Under the pieces are notes generated by a model. That model was not told the origin of the DNA, searched no databases, and saw only the letters and a list, made by a program, of their open reading frames with translations. The position numbers were made by a program, and so were the translations under genes. From NCBI RefSeq assembly GCF_964204645.1, contig NC_134034.1:13645962-13709961 (forward strand): a DNA stretch of 64,000 nt. The letters are read 5' to 3'. Source of the stretch: Tubulanus polymorphus. Its lineage: Eukaryota; Nemertea; Palaeonemertea; Tubulaniformes; Tubulanidae. This document shows, piece by piece, positions 37,169-50,600 of this stretch (position 1 is the first letter of the stretch; every line of letters begins with the position of its first letter).

Positions 37169-38278
37169 TATGCCACGATCTTTCCGCAGGGCACCTTGAC
37201 TCTATTCGCACGAATTCAGATAGAGTTGCGCAAAAAATATTCAATGACGAATTAATTTCCGATTTTTTTTCCGAACAAAAATAACTCCACTCACAGAATA
37301 ATGTTCCAGACGAAATGTGAGTTTTGGAATTGAATAGTTTGTTGGTGGGCGAATTTTATCCCTTCAGCTGATGTCATGGTAACAGCGACAGACGATGTAT
37401 TATTTTGATCGATGATCGCTCGCTCAATGATCGCTCGCTCGCGCTGCAGAAAGCGTAATCACGTAATAAACTGATTTTATTTAATTCATACAAATCGAAG
37501 TTTGTTCTCCGATCCAGAGTTCCAAGTCAGCGTTATCGAGTTCCCTGATTCTCAACTTGGTGAAATATTTACAGTAGTCTCAACACGCTACCGACTTCCC
37601 TGATTGTCAACTCGGTGAAATATTTACAGCAGTCCCTCCCTGATTCTCAACTCGGTGAAATATTTACAGTAGTCTCAACGCTACCCTGATGCCAATCTCG
37701 ACGAAATATTCACACGGTTTTCTTCACTGAAGAGTTTCTCAGATTCTCAACTCGGCGACAGTAACAGTCCATTATATATACCTACATAACGGCATCCGTG
37801 CAAAGCTACGGGTGTTTGAAGAAATCAAGGTCGAATGGTTCCCAATTGAGAGATTGGCATTTGCCCATCAAAGAAACACATCCAAAAACTGACTCAAAAA
37901 GGCTTTTTTTAACAACTTTATCACAATATATTTAAGATAATCATTTCATTATAATCTAACATTATATATAAGTTTTTATACTAAATGAAACACGTGGACG
38001 GAACGAAGTCGTCATAAATCACAATTCTTATTTTTAGATGAAAAATATAGACATTAATATCGAGGAATGTATTAAACTTTTTCTTTGCTTACAGATTTAT
38101 TTTCGACATAAAATGTCTTTAAATAAACTGGGCACATACAATTTCGAGGGACAGTCTCATAAATAGCAAAGCGCCCTGAAAACGTATCGTTAACTCTACT
38201 CTACAAGACGAGAGGAGGAGAACGCAGTGATTTAATCATTCAATTTTGAAAAATAAGTTCAATGAACAAAATACGTGT
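37169..38278. other. Gap between adenylyl cyclase 5' end and CFAP221 3' end
   Basis: Both flanking genes are on the minus strand, so this holds the cyclase promoter and the CFAP221 3' UTR. It includes the minisatellite at 37505-37765. A minus-strand AATAAA lies near 38096. Confidence 0.5.
37505..37765. repeat. Minisatellite, CTCAACTCGGTGAAATATTT unit
   Basis: About five units of roughly 45-60 bases with TTCTCAACTCGGTGAAATAT, TTACAGTAGTCTCAACACGC and TACCGACTTCCCTGA. Two further units lie at 39310-39395 in a CFAP221 intron and run into the donor of a coding exon. Confidence 0.8.
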
Positions 38279-41200
38279 TTATTTCAGTAAAAGGTCCTTG
38301 TTCACTGTCAGTCCTGACATGTGTTTAATCCGCGATTTTATTTTCTGACCGAGTCGATCGTATTTCTTGTTCAGGAAAAAGTCCAATTCTTGTTCGCGTT
38401 TTTCTCTGCGGAAAGAAATCGAAAATCGATGTTATTTTTGTGTTTTTCGAAAATTCATATTTAGTGGTGAAGAGTTAAGGGGTTAAACGTACCTGGGAAC
38501 CGGGCCGGTCGCCGATACCGGGATATTCGTAGCCGGCATCTTATTTCCAAATGGAAACATATCCCTAGAAAAACAACACACAAGAGGGGTTTTTAGGGTT
38601 AGTTTTCCAATTGCATGCACAGAGTTTCAAGGTTCTGATTGGGTCAGAACATCAGTACTGAACTCATTTCAACTCAAACTCACAACTGTTGAACCCGTTC
38701 CTAATAGAGGGCGATACTTACTCTTTGGGTTTTTCCGTAGAAGTTTCGGCGTCAATGTCGACCAATGAAAATTGTGCGTTTACCATTTGCGGCGTTAACA
38801 TCACCTTACCCTCAGTATCTCTACAAATATACATAAGAAACAAACTTTCTTTATAATGATACAAGGGAATTATATCTACCTGGAAAATTTGTACATGTTA
38901 AGATAACACACATACAATAGATGCAATGTGTCCGTCTACTGAAGACTAACTTATCTCTTAGATTGTCGAACTAATCACATGTATATGTAACATGTAAGAC
39001 AACATGCACATGTAAGATGTAACCAGTGTTGTCTGCTCGATACTTACTCGTCATCTTCGATGATGTTTGTTTTATCGTGTTCTGGTAACCCGTCAAACAG
39101 AGCAGGAACAGTGTCCGGTAACAGCTCGCTACTGAACGGGTTCGACCAGCGAGCCATCCACACGTTCGTTAAGGTCGGCGTGTTCGCCAACGATGTCAGA
39201 CCCTGAGACGGAAACTTCTTCCACGTCATTAAACCTTTTACAACATCCTGAAAGCAAAACACATTTCATGAGATGCCGTAACATCAACTTGGTATAGGGC
39301 CACAACACTCCATGATTCTCAACTCGGTGAAATATTTACAGCAGTCTCAACACGCTACCGAGTTCCCTGATTCTCAATTCAGTGAAATATCTACTTACGT
39401 CCTTATCGAGGAATTGTTTCTGCGTTGATGAATGAGGACTATCTTTATTTTGACAGGTATAACGTGGTATAGGACACAAGTGATAATCGGGATCAGTTTC
39501 AGCGTACGGTAGAGGTGGCTGGTAGACTTGTAAACCAGGCTCGGGATTCTGTAAATAAGTCAATCAACTTTCAGGATTGATTCAATAATACAGTTGTGCA
39601 GTGAAAATTACTAATTTTACAATTACTTTAACTCTACAGTCAAAATTAGTCCATTTCCAATTTCTTGCACTTTTAGTTGGACTCGTTTCATGAAAGAACT
39701 TACAAAAATATGTAAAGGTGGATATTTGATTGATTTGAATAGTGATTCGGGTGGTTTTAACGCAGTCAGTGATTCCTCCTCGGCGCCGCCCTCTAAGTCT
39801 TCCAGACGTAGGTCACCCTCGATTGTTTCATCGGCGAACTCAACCGGTAATAGGGACGGCATTGTGGCCGGCAAATTGATAACTTCATCCTGGAAAATGA
39901 ACAAAATCAAACAATCACTAGTCATGATATGAAATGATACGGCCAAGTTCCGCTGCCACAGTAGTGGTAGTCTACACTAGTGACACCTGGTGGATCCTCA
40001 CTTGCAACAAGTTGAATCCTCTATTGCCGCAGTAGTTGATGTCCTACTGCACACTAGTGACACCTGGTGGATCTCAACTTGCCACATTAGCGTTATTAAC
40101 CCAAAAACAAATGGCAAAATTGTTGAGAATTAAGCGCGTAATATTTACCTCAGCTCCGGTACGTAATGGTTTAGCGAGATTCGGTGGCACGTAACCGCTG
40201 GCAACTTCGTGTACATCGAATGCGTGGTAACCGTGCAGCTTGTATTGTTGCGGTACTTTCAGGTTGAAATACGGAACCTTCTTTTTCACGTCGACGATCG
40301 TCGGATCGACGGGGATTTTATCTAAAGCGTCCGGTGCCTGAAAAATGTTCAAACAAATATGTGCAGGTACAAGGGCATAAATCATGGATTTCTGCAAATA
40401 TTTGTTGAAGGTTTATTTACCATGTCATCTTTAACATTAGGAGGCACGTAGGTAGGAAATGTGACCGATTTGACTTTCTCCGCGGATAAAACTGTATCTA
40501 TTTCATCTCCTTTTTCCGCGTCTTCTTTTTCTTGTAAAATTCGACCTTCAAAATTCAGAAATCCTAACATTTCAATCTAAAGCAATGATCTAAAACTCGA
40601 TGCGTTTATGACTTCCATTTTGGCTCAATGATGTCATCCACTTCCCAGTTTTAGTCACAGTGACTTCAACGTTTAAATTTCTTGGTCTTCGTACACGCAA
40701 CCTTAACAATTGAATGTCCCTGACAACAAGATTCAACAATATTTCTGTCTAAATGACGTTTAATCGATGTTTCAGTCACAGTGACTTCAACGATGAAAAT
40801 TCTAAGCCTAAGTGGCTACAATGAGTCGATATTTCAGTCTAAATGACTCAATATATTGATGACTTCATTCAGCGTTTCAGTTTTATCAATCGCAACAATT
40901 CAACGTCTCAAGGTCTACAGAACTTACTCGGTGAAACGTATGGATTTTTACTGTTTTTACACTCATCGACGAGTGGTTTCAATAACGACAGTTTGTAGTC
41001 GATTCTCTGACGAAGCACGATTTTGCGGGCGACCTGTGCGAACCGGTTCAACGCGTAGTATCTCACCGCCCACGAGTCGTTACTATACATATCAAACTTT
41101 GTGTCTTCTTTCGCCAACTAGAAAAGAAAGATTCAAAATTTGAACCATTTCGGTTTCACTGATGACCAATTCTTACCTTCATGAGCGGGATATACAATTT

Positions 41201-44200
41201 TTTGAAAATTCTATTGCGTAAAATTGTATCTACACTGCAGTGCGGTGTATTGTAAATAACTGATTTTTAGCAATCTTTTAAAGTTTAAATCTCAAATTCT
41301 ATCTGCACGAAAACAAATCTCAAGGCCGGGAGTTTTACTCAAAATGTTTAACCATGAAGTACCAGTGCTGTCCTCTAAAGCTTACCTCGCTCGCATCCCT
41401 CATCGTTTTGCGGTAACTCGATTCAGTTTTCACTCTTTCGAGTTCAACATCAACGAGAGGATCGCCCCGATTATACTGAAAGAAAAACCACAAATAACCT
41501 ACATCTTTAATATGATAAAACCCACTATATACGGATAAACAGTTAAAAAATTGACGTTTCCATCTCACATTCGAGATCATCGTCAGGTTCGAATCTAAAT
41601 CCGTATCGTGGAGACTGAAATCATAATGATTCTCTTCATTGTTTACAGCAGCCTCACTGTCGACTGAATTGTTTTTGAGGAAATTTCAAAATACAGCCCC
41701 CTAAATCCACCAATGATTTCATCGAATTGACTACCAGGGATTTGATGATGTCATAAGGGATTTAGCATCTTAAACAGAAGGGTCTACTGGCTGGATATGA
41801 ATATGCCATTTATACTTCTCAATTTCTTATATTGTCGAGAGTAGGATTACTTTGGGCCCCATACTGTCTGAAAGCGCCCCCTGGTGTTCATACCTTGTAA
41901 TCGCTCCACGCCTGTTTTCTCGTTTCTAACACGTCTGTTCGCTCGTTCGTCGTCATTCCCTCGTCGCCGACCTTGACCTGCCAGCGCAGCTGATTCTGAC
42001 GCTCTTCGTAGACGTCTTGACGAACCGCGTGTTCAAACATCGCTTCCTGCAACAATAATGGATGTTATTCTTCATCAGACGTCATTTTTGAACAGGAAAT
42101 TTTTGGAGAAGTTACAACAGGATGGACACTTTTATATGGTTTGAATTCCCCTGTCTTTTCCCTGACATGCACGTAATTTTTTCATGACTTGATCCGCTCC
42201 AAATTCAATCAATTAACACAGTTAGACACAAAGACGGAGACTGTTGGTAAGTAGCCACCCTGAGTTTTCGAGCAGACTATCTTTTTCAACAGTTATTATT
42301 TTCTCAAAATCTTCAAACTCCAGCATTTTAGGGTAAGGATAAGTCAGCACTTAAAGAGTAAAGCTTAATTTTTTCACTTACTGAACCCAGGAGTCAAAGA
42401 TGAAGCAAAAAACTGTATAACTAAGTGCTGTTTTCGAACGCGACATACCTTCATTTGTCTCGTGGATGCCGTCGACCCACGTTTCGTGTGAATTGCTTCT
42501 CTCATATCTTTAGCTCGTAATTTCCCCGGTTCCTGATTCAGCACGCACGCCACCGCGTACGGTGTGTTCAAATCTACCGGAAACGAAATCCCCGACTTTT
42601 CCATCACCTTCAGATAAAAACATAACCAGAATAGAGACGTTGTTAAGATTGAAGAAGGGTAGTAGCAACCACCAGAAATGACAAGAGAAATCCCACAATA
42701 ACGAAGCCAAGATTTAAAAGTACGCCTGATGATGGTTACAGTTGTTAGCCGAAACGTCGCTCCTCAAATATAATCATTCTGATATAGAATTTTTCAATCT
42801 TGGCTTCGTTATTGTGGGATTTCTCTCGTCATCATCATACACGGATATTGTGTATCTTCTCGTCTAATCACCAGAAATATTTCCAATTCTAAATAAACTT
42901 TTTAGAATTGTTCATATATTGTGGGATTCTTACTCATCAAGTCTTATCACGGATATTGCCATTCTCAACTGATTCAGCTTTAATTTCTGTTTGTATGAGT
43001 GTACAAACCTTTGTAAATCCGGAAGCTTCTTGCGAGGAAGGTTTTATTTTTCTCTTTGTTCTCGAACGACCGATTGGAGACACATTGACCGGATCTAAAA
43101 CCGTTTCGTTCAGTTCCGGATACGACTGCATCGATATTTCCCTGTTGAATAAACACATACATGTGACATGAACATTTTGTATAAACAGGCACATGTCATA
43201 CAAACTTGCACATGTTACATCGAGGCACATTTTATTCAAGCATGATGTTTTATTCAAATTGGCAATGTCTTTTACATGAACACATTCGAAGTGCATGTTA
43301 CAATAAACAGTCAGGGTCCAGTTCCACAGTTCTGAGTTATGATTTAACTCTGAGATAACTCATTGAAAATGAACTAACTCTAACTCAAACTCTAACTCAG
43401 AACTGTGGAACTGGGTCCAGGTATTTTACTTACTTGAGTAATCCAGGAGTACTGTTACCGCTGACTACGCAGACCATCGGTTTAGAATTAAACTGTGAAG
43501 TTGTCACTTGCATTTTCATGACGGAAGTTGAAAATTCGGAAGGCGAAAAAGTAACGTTTATATCGACTGCTTCGTACGGTCGAATCGTACCTGTCAAATA
43601 GATGAAACATGTCTCACAGCTGAACATGTACCTGTGAATTCACATGAACATGTTTAATGGCTGCACATGTACCTGTGAATTCACATGAACATGTTTAATA
43701 GCTGAACATGTACCTGTGAATTCACATGAACATGTTTAATAGCTGAACATGTACCTGTGAATTTACATGAACATGTTTAATAGCTGCACATGTACCTGTG
43801 AATTCACATGAACATGTTTAATAGCTGCACATGTACCTGTGAATTCACATGAACATGTTAAATGGCTGCACATGTACCTGTGAATTCACATGAACATGTT
43901 TAATGGCTGTACATGTAAAAGTTCAACTTACCAGCCATTGGTTCGACAGTAAATGCAGGATGAGGCTGTAATATCGATATTTGATATTCAAACTCAATGG
44001 GAGCATTGTCTGAACGTAGCTGAACCGTACGAGTCGCACTGAAAAACAGAGAACAAATACATTCATTCAAATTAAACAGAAATAGTTTTCTGGAGCAAAC
44101 AATCCGATATCAACATTATGAAACATTAGAAGTTCTTGTTATAAGGCACTTTGATTGATTCTAAATACAACTTGCAACTGGCCTACACTTATCAAACTCA

Positions 44201-45799
44201 CCTCTGACCAACTGGAATAGAATTAAAATCTAACTGTCGCGGAAAATCGGCCATGTTCATCGTGGGATAAGCGTGAATAGGAATCACGAGGTTGTCATCT
44301 CCCTAAACAATAGAAATAGAAGATGAAAATCGGAATTATCGTGTTAAAGAAATAGTTTATACTAGAAAAACTCGCTTTTTTTAAACGTTTTTCATACCTG
44401 ACAATGAATACGAATACAATCGTAGTAATACCTCCATTCATCGGGATTGAACTCGACGATGCAGTCTAGAGTTAAACCCGGCACTAATCTTTCCTGTTTC
44501 GATTGAGAAAAACAGAAAAAAACTTATAAATCATCAACTAAAGTAAACCATACCGATAATATACAACATGAGGCATAGATACTATATGACTAAAGCGGTA
44601 CATCTGCTTCTAAGGGAAGGGGTTTAAATATATGACTAAAGCTTCTCATTTCAGAATCTATACACATTAACCCTTTCAGTGCGGTGTATTAATCAGTGAT
44701 AGATTTTGCCAGTACACCGCGGTGTATTGATGTAATTAGTAATTATCTCTCTTGAAGATGGCAGCACCTGTCAAACATAGTGAAATACTAGTAATTAACG
44801 ATACACCGCGCCGTGGTGTAGACGCACTATAGTGGTATTCCCGTTATTCAAAACACTAGGGTGGAATTTTTAGAAATTTTCAAATTATCTCCAGCACTTT
44901 AGGGTATTGATTAGTCAGCACTGAAAGGGTTAATACAAAACAATGTACCAAATTGGGCCTTTAAATCATGTGTGGTGGTCAATCATTGTAAACTAATGTA
45001 AATGTGGTTTCGGATGTTACTCTAGTTTATTTCAATGTGATGTCGACTTACATTTTTCGTGTATTTGATGTTGAAATATTTAGTTTGCGGTGGAATTATG
45101 TGATATCGTTGAACTTCCGTAGAAACGTTCGCTAGGCGTAATTCTAAATTGTTCGTTCGTCCGACCTCGAAGTGTAAAACGGAAGGTCGCGCTTGTACCA
45201 CCGAGTTCTGAGCGACTTTCGAATATATTTCTACAACGGAAACAAAGAGAATAATGTTACAAATACAGCAACCTAGTATCATGGTATTTAAACACTGGTT
45301 GAAATTAAACAACCTTTCAGCAACTGAATCCTTTACCATGGCATTCAAACACAAATCCCTTATTTAATGATTAAAGTTGGTAAACCATTCTGAGCACATC
45401 TAGTGGATACTCGATGAAAATTGAAATGCTGAATACTGAATAGCATTGAGCTGACTGTATACAGAATATACCCCTGAATAAAAAATAAACCGCCGAAACT
45501 TTCTAAATCCCTGGTCCAGTTTCATGATCCCGTTACAACTTACTTGTTTCTAACAGATGATTTGGTACGAGTTCCGGCCCGTGTTTTCGCGGAGCTATCA
45601 GCTGCATAGTCGTTATATCAAAACTACGTCTGCCCGTCGACGCCGTTTGTTTCTGAGATCGCGAACTCAAAACCAACAATTCATCCTCCCTCTCATCTTC
45701 GCCTTTCATCATCGGTATTTTGAAACTGTTCGTTAGCGGACCCGCGTTACCGCTGCCGAACCCGGCCGATATCGGTTGTACGGGTTTCACGGCCGCCAT
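38279..45799 (-). CDS. CFAP221: CFAP221 (PCDP1), central-pair ciliary protein, complete
   Basis: Nineteen exons: 45799-45544, 45230-45052, 44493-44398, 44302-44202, 44038-43932, 43590-43434, 43141-43009, 42607-42449, 42046-41894, 41475-41386, 41117-40928, 40563-40421, 40337-40149, 39889-39704, 39548-39399, 39247-39048, 38820-38722, 38564-38494 and 38403-38279. Phases agree throughout and give 927 residues (human about 840). The N-terminal third has the ASH/MSP-type immunoglobulin-like repeats: [17 protein letters not shown]...[57 protein letters not shown]. These match CFAP221 as I recall it. The rest is charged, with [15 protein letters not shown] near the end. CFAP221 sits on the C1d projection of the central pair with CFAP46, CFAP54 and CFAP74 and affects beat frequency. 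The last exon stays in frame only with the acceptor GCAGAG, two bases past the first AG. Its start is 1.9 kb from the divergent RETSAT gene. Confidence 0.93.
39955..40090. repeat. Dispersed GACACCTGGTGGATCCTCACTT repeat, intronic
   Basis: Two units of about 78 bases (CACTAGTGACACCTGGTGG, ATCCTCACTTGC, CAACAAGTTGAATCCTC) in a CFAP221 intron. Relatives lie at 48010-48150 and 9533-9600. Confidence 0.75.
42676..42831. repeat. Fold-back MITE
   Basis: Arms beginning GACAAGAGAAATCCCACAAT and ending in its reverse complement are about 40 bases long. The interior has TGATGATGGTTACAG and GCCGAAACGTCG. In a CFAP221 intron. Confidence 0.8.
43313..43425. repeat. Inverted pair of the CAGTTCCACAGTT repeat
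   Basis: GGGTCCAGTTCCACAGTTCTGAG at one end faces its reverse complement CTCAGAACTGTGGAACTGG at the other, with TAACTC-rich DNA between. In a CFAP221 intron. Confidence 0.7.
43615..43918. repeat. 41-bp tandem repeat
   Basis: Seven copies of GCTGAACATGTACCTGTGAA followed by TTCACATGAACATGTTTAATA, period about 41, in a CFAP221 intron. The unit is itself rich in ACATGT palindromes. Confidence 0.9.
44667..44933. mobile_element. piggyBac-like MITE, intact copy
   Basis: TTAA-CCCTTTCAGTGC at one end and GCACTGAAAGGG-TTAA at the other: perfect terminal inverted repeats inside a TTAA duplication, as expected for piggyBac-class transposition. It is 259 bases between the TTAA sites with no coding capacity, in a CFAP221 intron. 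Homologous along its length (inverted) to the copy at 51937-52742. Confidence 0.85.
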
Positions 45800-47698
45800 T
45801 TTGTTTCTGTTGCGTTTTTTCCTGCTTAACCGAGTTCAATTTTCACTACAGTAAAAACCTGAAACGGAGTAAAATAGTAAATTGGACTGATGATAGCGGT
45901 CTGTAGTGTTACCCGTAGCCAGCCATCGTTGATATCCATGGATTCGATGAATGTGAGTGGTTGCGTCCCGGAGGTGGGTCTGGGGCCAATTTCAATGAAT
46001 AATGCCGCAATAGGGACTGTTACATGGTGGCGCGTTGTCGCGAAAGGCAATGATGAAAACACTGGCAAGTGAGGATGAGAAGTATAGCGAACATCACCAA
46101 ACCATTTAACAATGGAATTTGTGATTGCCGGATGGTTGGTCGTGATCGATGGATGTCTTTCACAGATGCAGATACAGAAGACGTCAGTCTGAGTCAAGTC
46201 GAAGAATTATTAGAATCTTTCCGATTCGTCCGGTCAGGTAATCTAAAATCTTGACTTTCTTTCTATCAAAAAAACCGCATCAAGGCCTAATCGAAAACCG
46301 TAATTGATCAATCCTTCATTATTTTATCCCCACCTTCCAAATCGATGCGCGATCTTCATTTCGAGGTGAAAACACTAATTATTTTGTTTCTAACGACAAC
46401 AACATTGCTTCAATCTTTTAGTTCAACTATAAAGTCGACGGCGGCGGCCATATTGTTTATACCAATCACTACCGCTTAGAAATAAGTCCTCGTTGAAAAA
46501 TAGGTCGTTGATTTTTCATCAGAAAAATACGAAAAAAGTATTTTTGAAGTCGAAAATCCAATAATTACTTCGGTAGAACATAGTGTAATAAAATTTAGGA
46601 GTATTTCTACGGGATTGGAGTCGATTCAGCAACTATCGTTAACGCGCATTAATTCAAGCTCGGGCGCTAGGCGACGGATTCAATTCAATTTTCACTTTAT
46701 TGAACATTTATTTATCAGCAAGGTTTTGTTAATACAAAATGAAACCTCCCAAAAAATCGTAGATTAGAACCATTAAACCCAAAACAATCAATCATTTTTT
46801 TTTTTAAATTTGAGTCCCGATTATAAAATCTTTCGTCGTACGACGTAAGTTGTGCACAAGCCGTATCGCATGTCGAATGTCGCGGCCGTGTCGTTTCTTC
46901 AAGAAAGAGGTAATGTCCCCGTGCCGTGTGAAATGACAAGCGATATCGCTTTCGTTTTTTATTTTATGACGTCAACTAGAGTTCAACGCGTCCTATCACC
47001 TCGTATCTGTTCGTGTCATGAAAAAGCTTATCTTATCTGTCCCAAGGCAAAAGCTTATCACGACACATAGGCAGTCAAACTCGAAGTCCAATTACAATCA
47101 GTGTTTATTGCGTCGTCGAGAAATAGAGACGTCGTGAGCATTTGGTCGAGGTATAATTAAATCAGGTTTCAGTTAGTGTTCCAACCGTAATTGCTTTTCT
47201 CTATATTTTTTGCTTTTTAAAAGCATAGTTTGTTTGGGTGAGTCGAGAGGTGTTAGTCGTTCCGTCGTTGTTTCCCAGCAGCAGGGATTCGGGGAACCCT
47301 AGAACATCGACTGGTATTATTCAGACTAAGTGAGAGACGCCGTCTGTCGTGTCACTCATAGCCTCCTCGTCCCTCTGACTGAACCAGGTTCCTGGGTAGG
47401 TCTAATCATATCGTCTATTTCAACTTGCTTCAATTTCAGTCTGCTCAGCTTCATCAGGGCATCCCCCAATTAGGTACAGCCCTTAGGGCTTGGGATGTCC
47501 TGCTTGAATGTATAGATTCAGTGACCATGTACACTAGTTATTTATGTTATTATGTATTAAACATTTGAGAAAAATATATTCATTCATTCATGTGACGAGT
47601 CCCTAGGCCTATGTATGATTTAGTAGGGCTACCTTCTCAACCTATTGTAACTTTGAAGTTGTTTTTTTTTGTAGGAGGTGTAACGTTCACAAATCAAA
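45800..47698. promoter_or_regulatory. Divergent intergenic region of CFAP221 and RETSAT
   Basis: CFAP221 starts leftward at 45799 and RETSAT rightward at 47699, so both promoters lie here. An acceptor (GTTTTTTTTTGTAG) at about 47674 shows that RETSAT has an untranslated leader exon further upstream, not located. The stretch 47440-47600 ends in TTCATTCATTCATG and could be a retroposon tail; weak. No TATA box stood out. Confidence 0.5.
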
Positions 47699-50600
47699 AT
47701 GGGATTAGTAACGAATGTTATTGAGTATTTGATCGCGAACCCGAAGGTAATCCTGGGACTGTTCTGTTTATACGTGTTACTGTTCGCGTTGTCCTTGCTG
47801 TTCTCATCGAAGAAACCCGGACCGAATCCGTTCGCCGACAGCACAATTCAGCCGCCCAGACCGAAGGTTTTCGACCAAGCGAAACGCGATCAAGTCCTGA
47901 AACAAGGTCAGTCGTTTAACCAGTTTTAAGACACCAAACTGGGTTTCAAAACTCAAAAGGTAAATCCTTTACCTGAGCTCAGTCCCTAGCAATAAATCAA
48001 CACGCAATCCTCAGTCGTTGATGTCCTACTGCACACTTCTGACACCTGGTGGACCCTCACTTGCCACAAGTGGAATCGTCTATTGCCACAGTAGTTGATG
48101 TTCTCATGCTCACTAGCGACACCTGGTGGATCCTCACTTGCCACGTTGATAGTCACTGTATCGTCATTTCGTTCGATTGATTTTCATTTTCTAATATCCG
48201 CAGGTTTCTCGATGCGTAAAGTTCCCGATAAACTCGACGCGATAGTTATCGGCAGCGGGATCGGCGGACTGTCGACCGCCGCGTTGCTGTCCCGTGCCGG
48301 TAAACGTGTTTTAGTGTTAGAACAACACGACCAAGCCGGCGGCTGCTGCCATACTTACATCGAAAAAGGATTCGAATTCGACGTTGGTAAGGAACTGGAT
48401 ATTTGAAAATATGATTTGTGTTTTGATTTATGTTTTAAGAGTTAAGAAGTCGTCACAGGACTGCAGTGAACTGATGTAAATCTCAGTGTGGAGTTAACAA
48501 ATGAAACCCATTTTATGAATTATTGTATTTTTTGTTCCTCTGATGATGAGGTTTAGTTTGGACCTCAAACTGTAAAGAAATAAACTGTTTTTACAGAAGT
48601 AACTGTGGGTTTCATTTGTTAAGTCGTCACAGTTTGTATCGGTGTGAATATTCTTCAGACCGAGATTTCATCATAGATGATTAAAATCAGTTGTGTTTAA
48701 AACAAAAAACAACAACAGTTCAATAATTATCTTCATAATCAGTTCATTTGGCTGAAGGATGAATCATAATGTGATGCTATGTTTTTGATATGCAAAATAG
48801 GGCTCCTGGGGCCAGTTGCACAGTCGTGACTTAAGTCCAAAAGTGGTCTTAAATCGTAAGACTGGTCTTAAGTTGTTAGATTGGCTATAGAACTAAGTTG
48901 GTCTTAGACTGGTCTTAAGTCTAAGCCATAACTATGCAACTGGCCCCTGGGGCCGGTTCCATAGTCATGGCTTAGACTTAAGACCAGTCTAAGACTTTCT
49001 CAGTTCTATAGCTAATCTAACAGCTTAAGACCAGTCTTAAGATTTAAGACCACTTTTGGACTTAAGTCCTGACTATGGAACCAGCCCCAGGAATATTCAC
49101 ACTGAGTTGAGAAATTGAGACTTTTCCAAAATGTATTACAGCAAAATTCCCAAAGTTTATTGGTTTAAGTAGGAGTCTATTGTATTTGTGTATTAAATAT
49201 TTTGTTGTTGTTATTTTAGGAATTCATTACATCGGTGAAATGACTGCAGGAACTCTTACAGATACTCTGATGAAACAGATCACTGACGGACAGCTCGAAT
49301 GGACTCCATTAAACGATCCTTATGACATTGTATGTTTAAACTATTCTTCCTCAGGATACACTGGCCCTTGTAGACAAATCATGAATTTGAACTTGATGAC
49401 ATCGCGAGAAACCGTTATTACGGGTATCTATGTTACCTGTCTAATTATGACATTGTTTTCAGGTTGCCCTTGGCGATCCGATGAAACCGAGGAAATATAT
49501 GATACGAGCCGGTCGGAAACAGTTCCGCGATCAGTTAGTGAAAGATTTCCCCGAAGAGCAAATCGCAATCGATCGATACATGAAATTTCTAGCCGTAAGT
49601 AAAATGTTATAGACCTCGAATTTCGTCCCAAATAACACGAGTTTGATACAATTTCATACTGCATAATAATGAACAGATTTCCTGTTGCGCTGAAGTTCGT
49701 TGTAACAATGTTTGGGATGCTTGAAACTGAGGTTCCACTTTGTATTGAGCTATCGGGTGAATTTTTTAGGAATCCCGGAAAAGCATCATGGGTAAAATCA
49801 CGATGAAATTCCTACCGCGTTGGATCGGACGTATTCTGATTAAAACCGGCCTCATACACGCGATGTCAAAGTTCTTCAAATACTCGCAACGAAGTCTGGC
49901 TGAAGTTTTAGACGAGTTAACCGACAATCAGGAGCTGAAAGCCGTTCTTGCTTACAGTTTCGGAGACTATGGTAGGTGTAATTCGATGATGATAACAAGC
50001 AGAGGGGATCACTTCAATAGGTGTACGATGTCATAGGGGGATTTTATGGGGATCGTTTCAGTAGATCGATGATGTCATAGGGGGATTTTATGGGGATCGT
50101 TTCAATAGATGGATGATGTCATAGGGGGATTTGATGGGGATCGTTTCAGTAGATCGATGATGTCATTTGGAATCTAAAAGTGTTTTATTTCCGATGTTAC
50201 AGGGACACTGCCTCAATACTCGAGTTCTACGATGCACGCGTGCGTTATGAATCACTTCCTCTACGGCGGATACTATCCAGTAGGTGGCGCCAGTGAAATC
50301 GCGTACAGTATGATACCCGGTATTGAACGAGGCGGTGGTAAAGTTCTCGTTCGAGCTCCCGTGCAACAGATTCTGTTCAACGAGAAAGGAAAAGCTTACG
50401 GTGAATATAGAAATAAATAGAATCTATACCTCGAGACCCGGTTCCACGTGTTGTGAGTTTGACTCTTCGAGGGTCGAAATAGTTCATTTTCAATTCATTT
50501 GACTCAAGAGTCGGATTTTGAAAAACTTGTTTAGTAAAAATTCAAAGAAATTCAGAAAATTGTTAATATTACTCATGCAACTGTGGAACTGGAGTTTAGA

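Noticed and set aside
43615-43918. CRISPR-like array
   Set aside because: A direct tandem repeat without unique spacers, in a eukaryotic intron.
47440-47600. LINE 3' tail upstream of RETSAT
   Set aside because: Only a TTCATTCATTCAT end and a general look; no reverse transcriptase remnant, so not annotated as an element.
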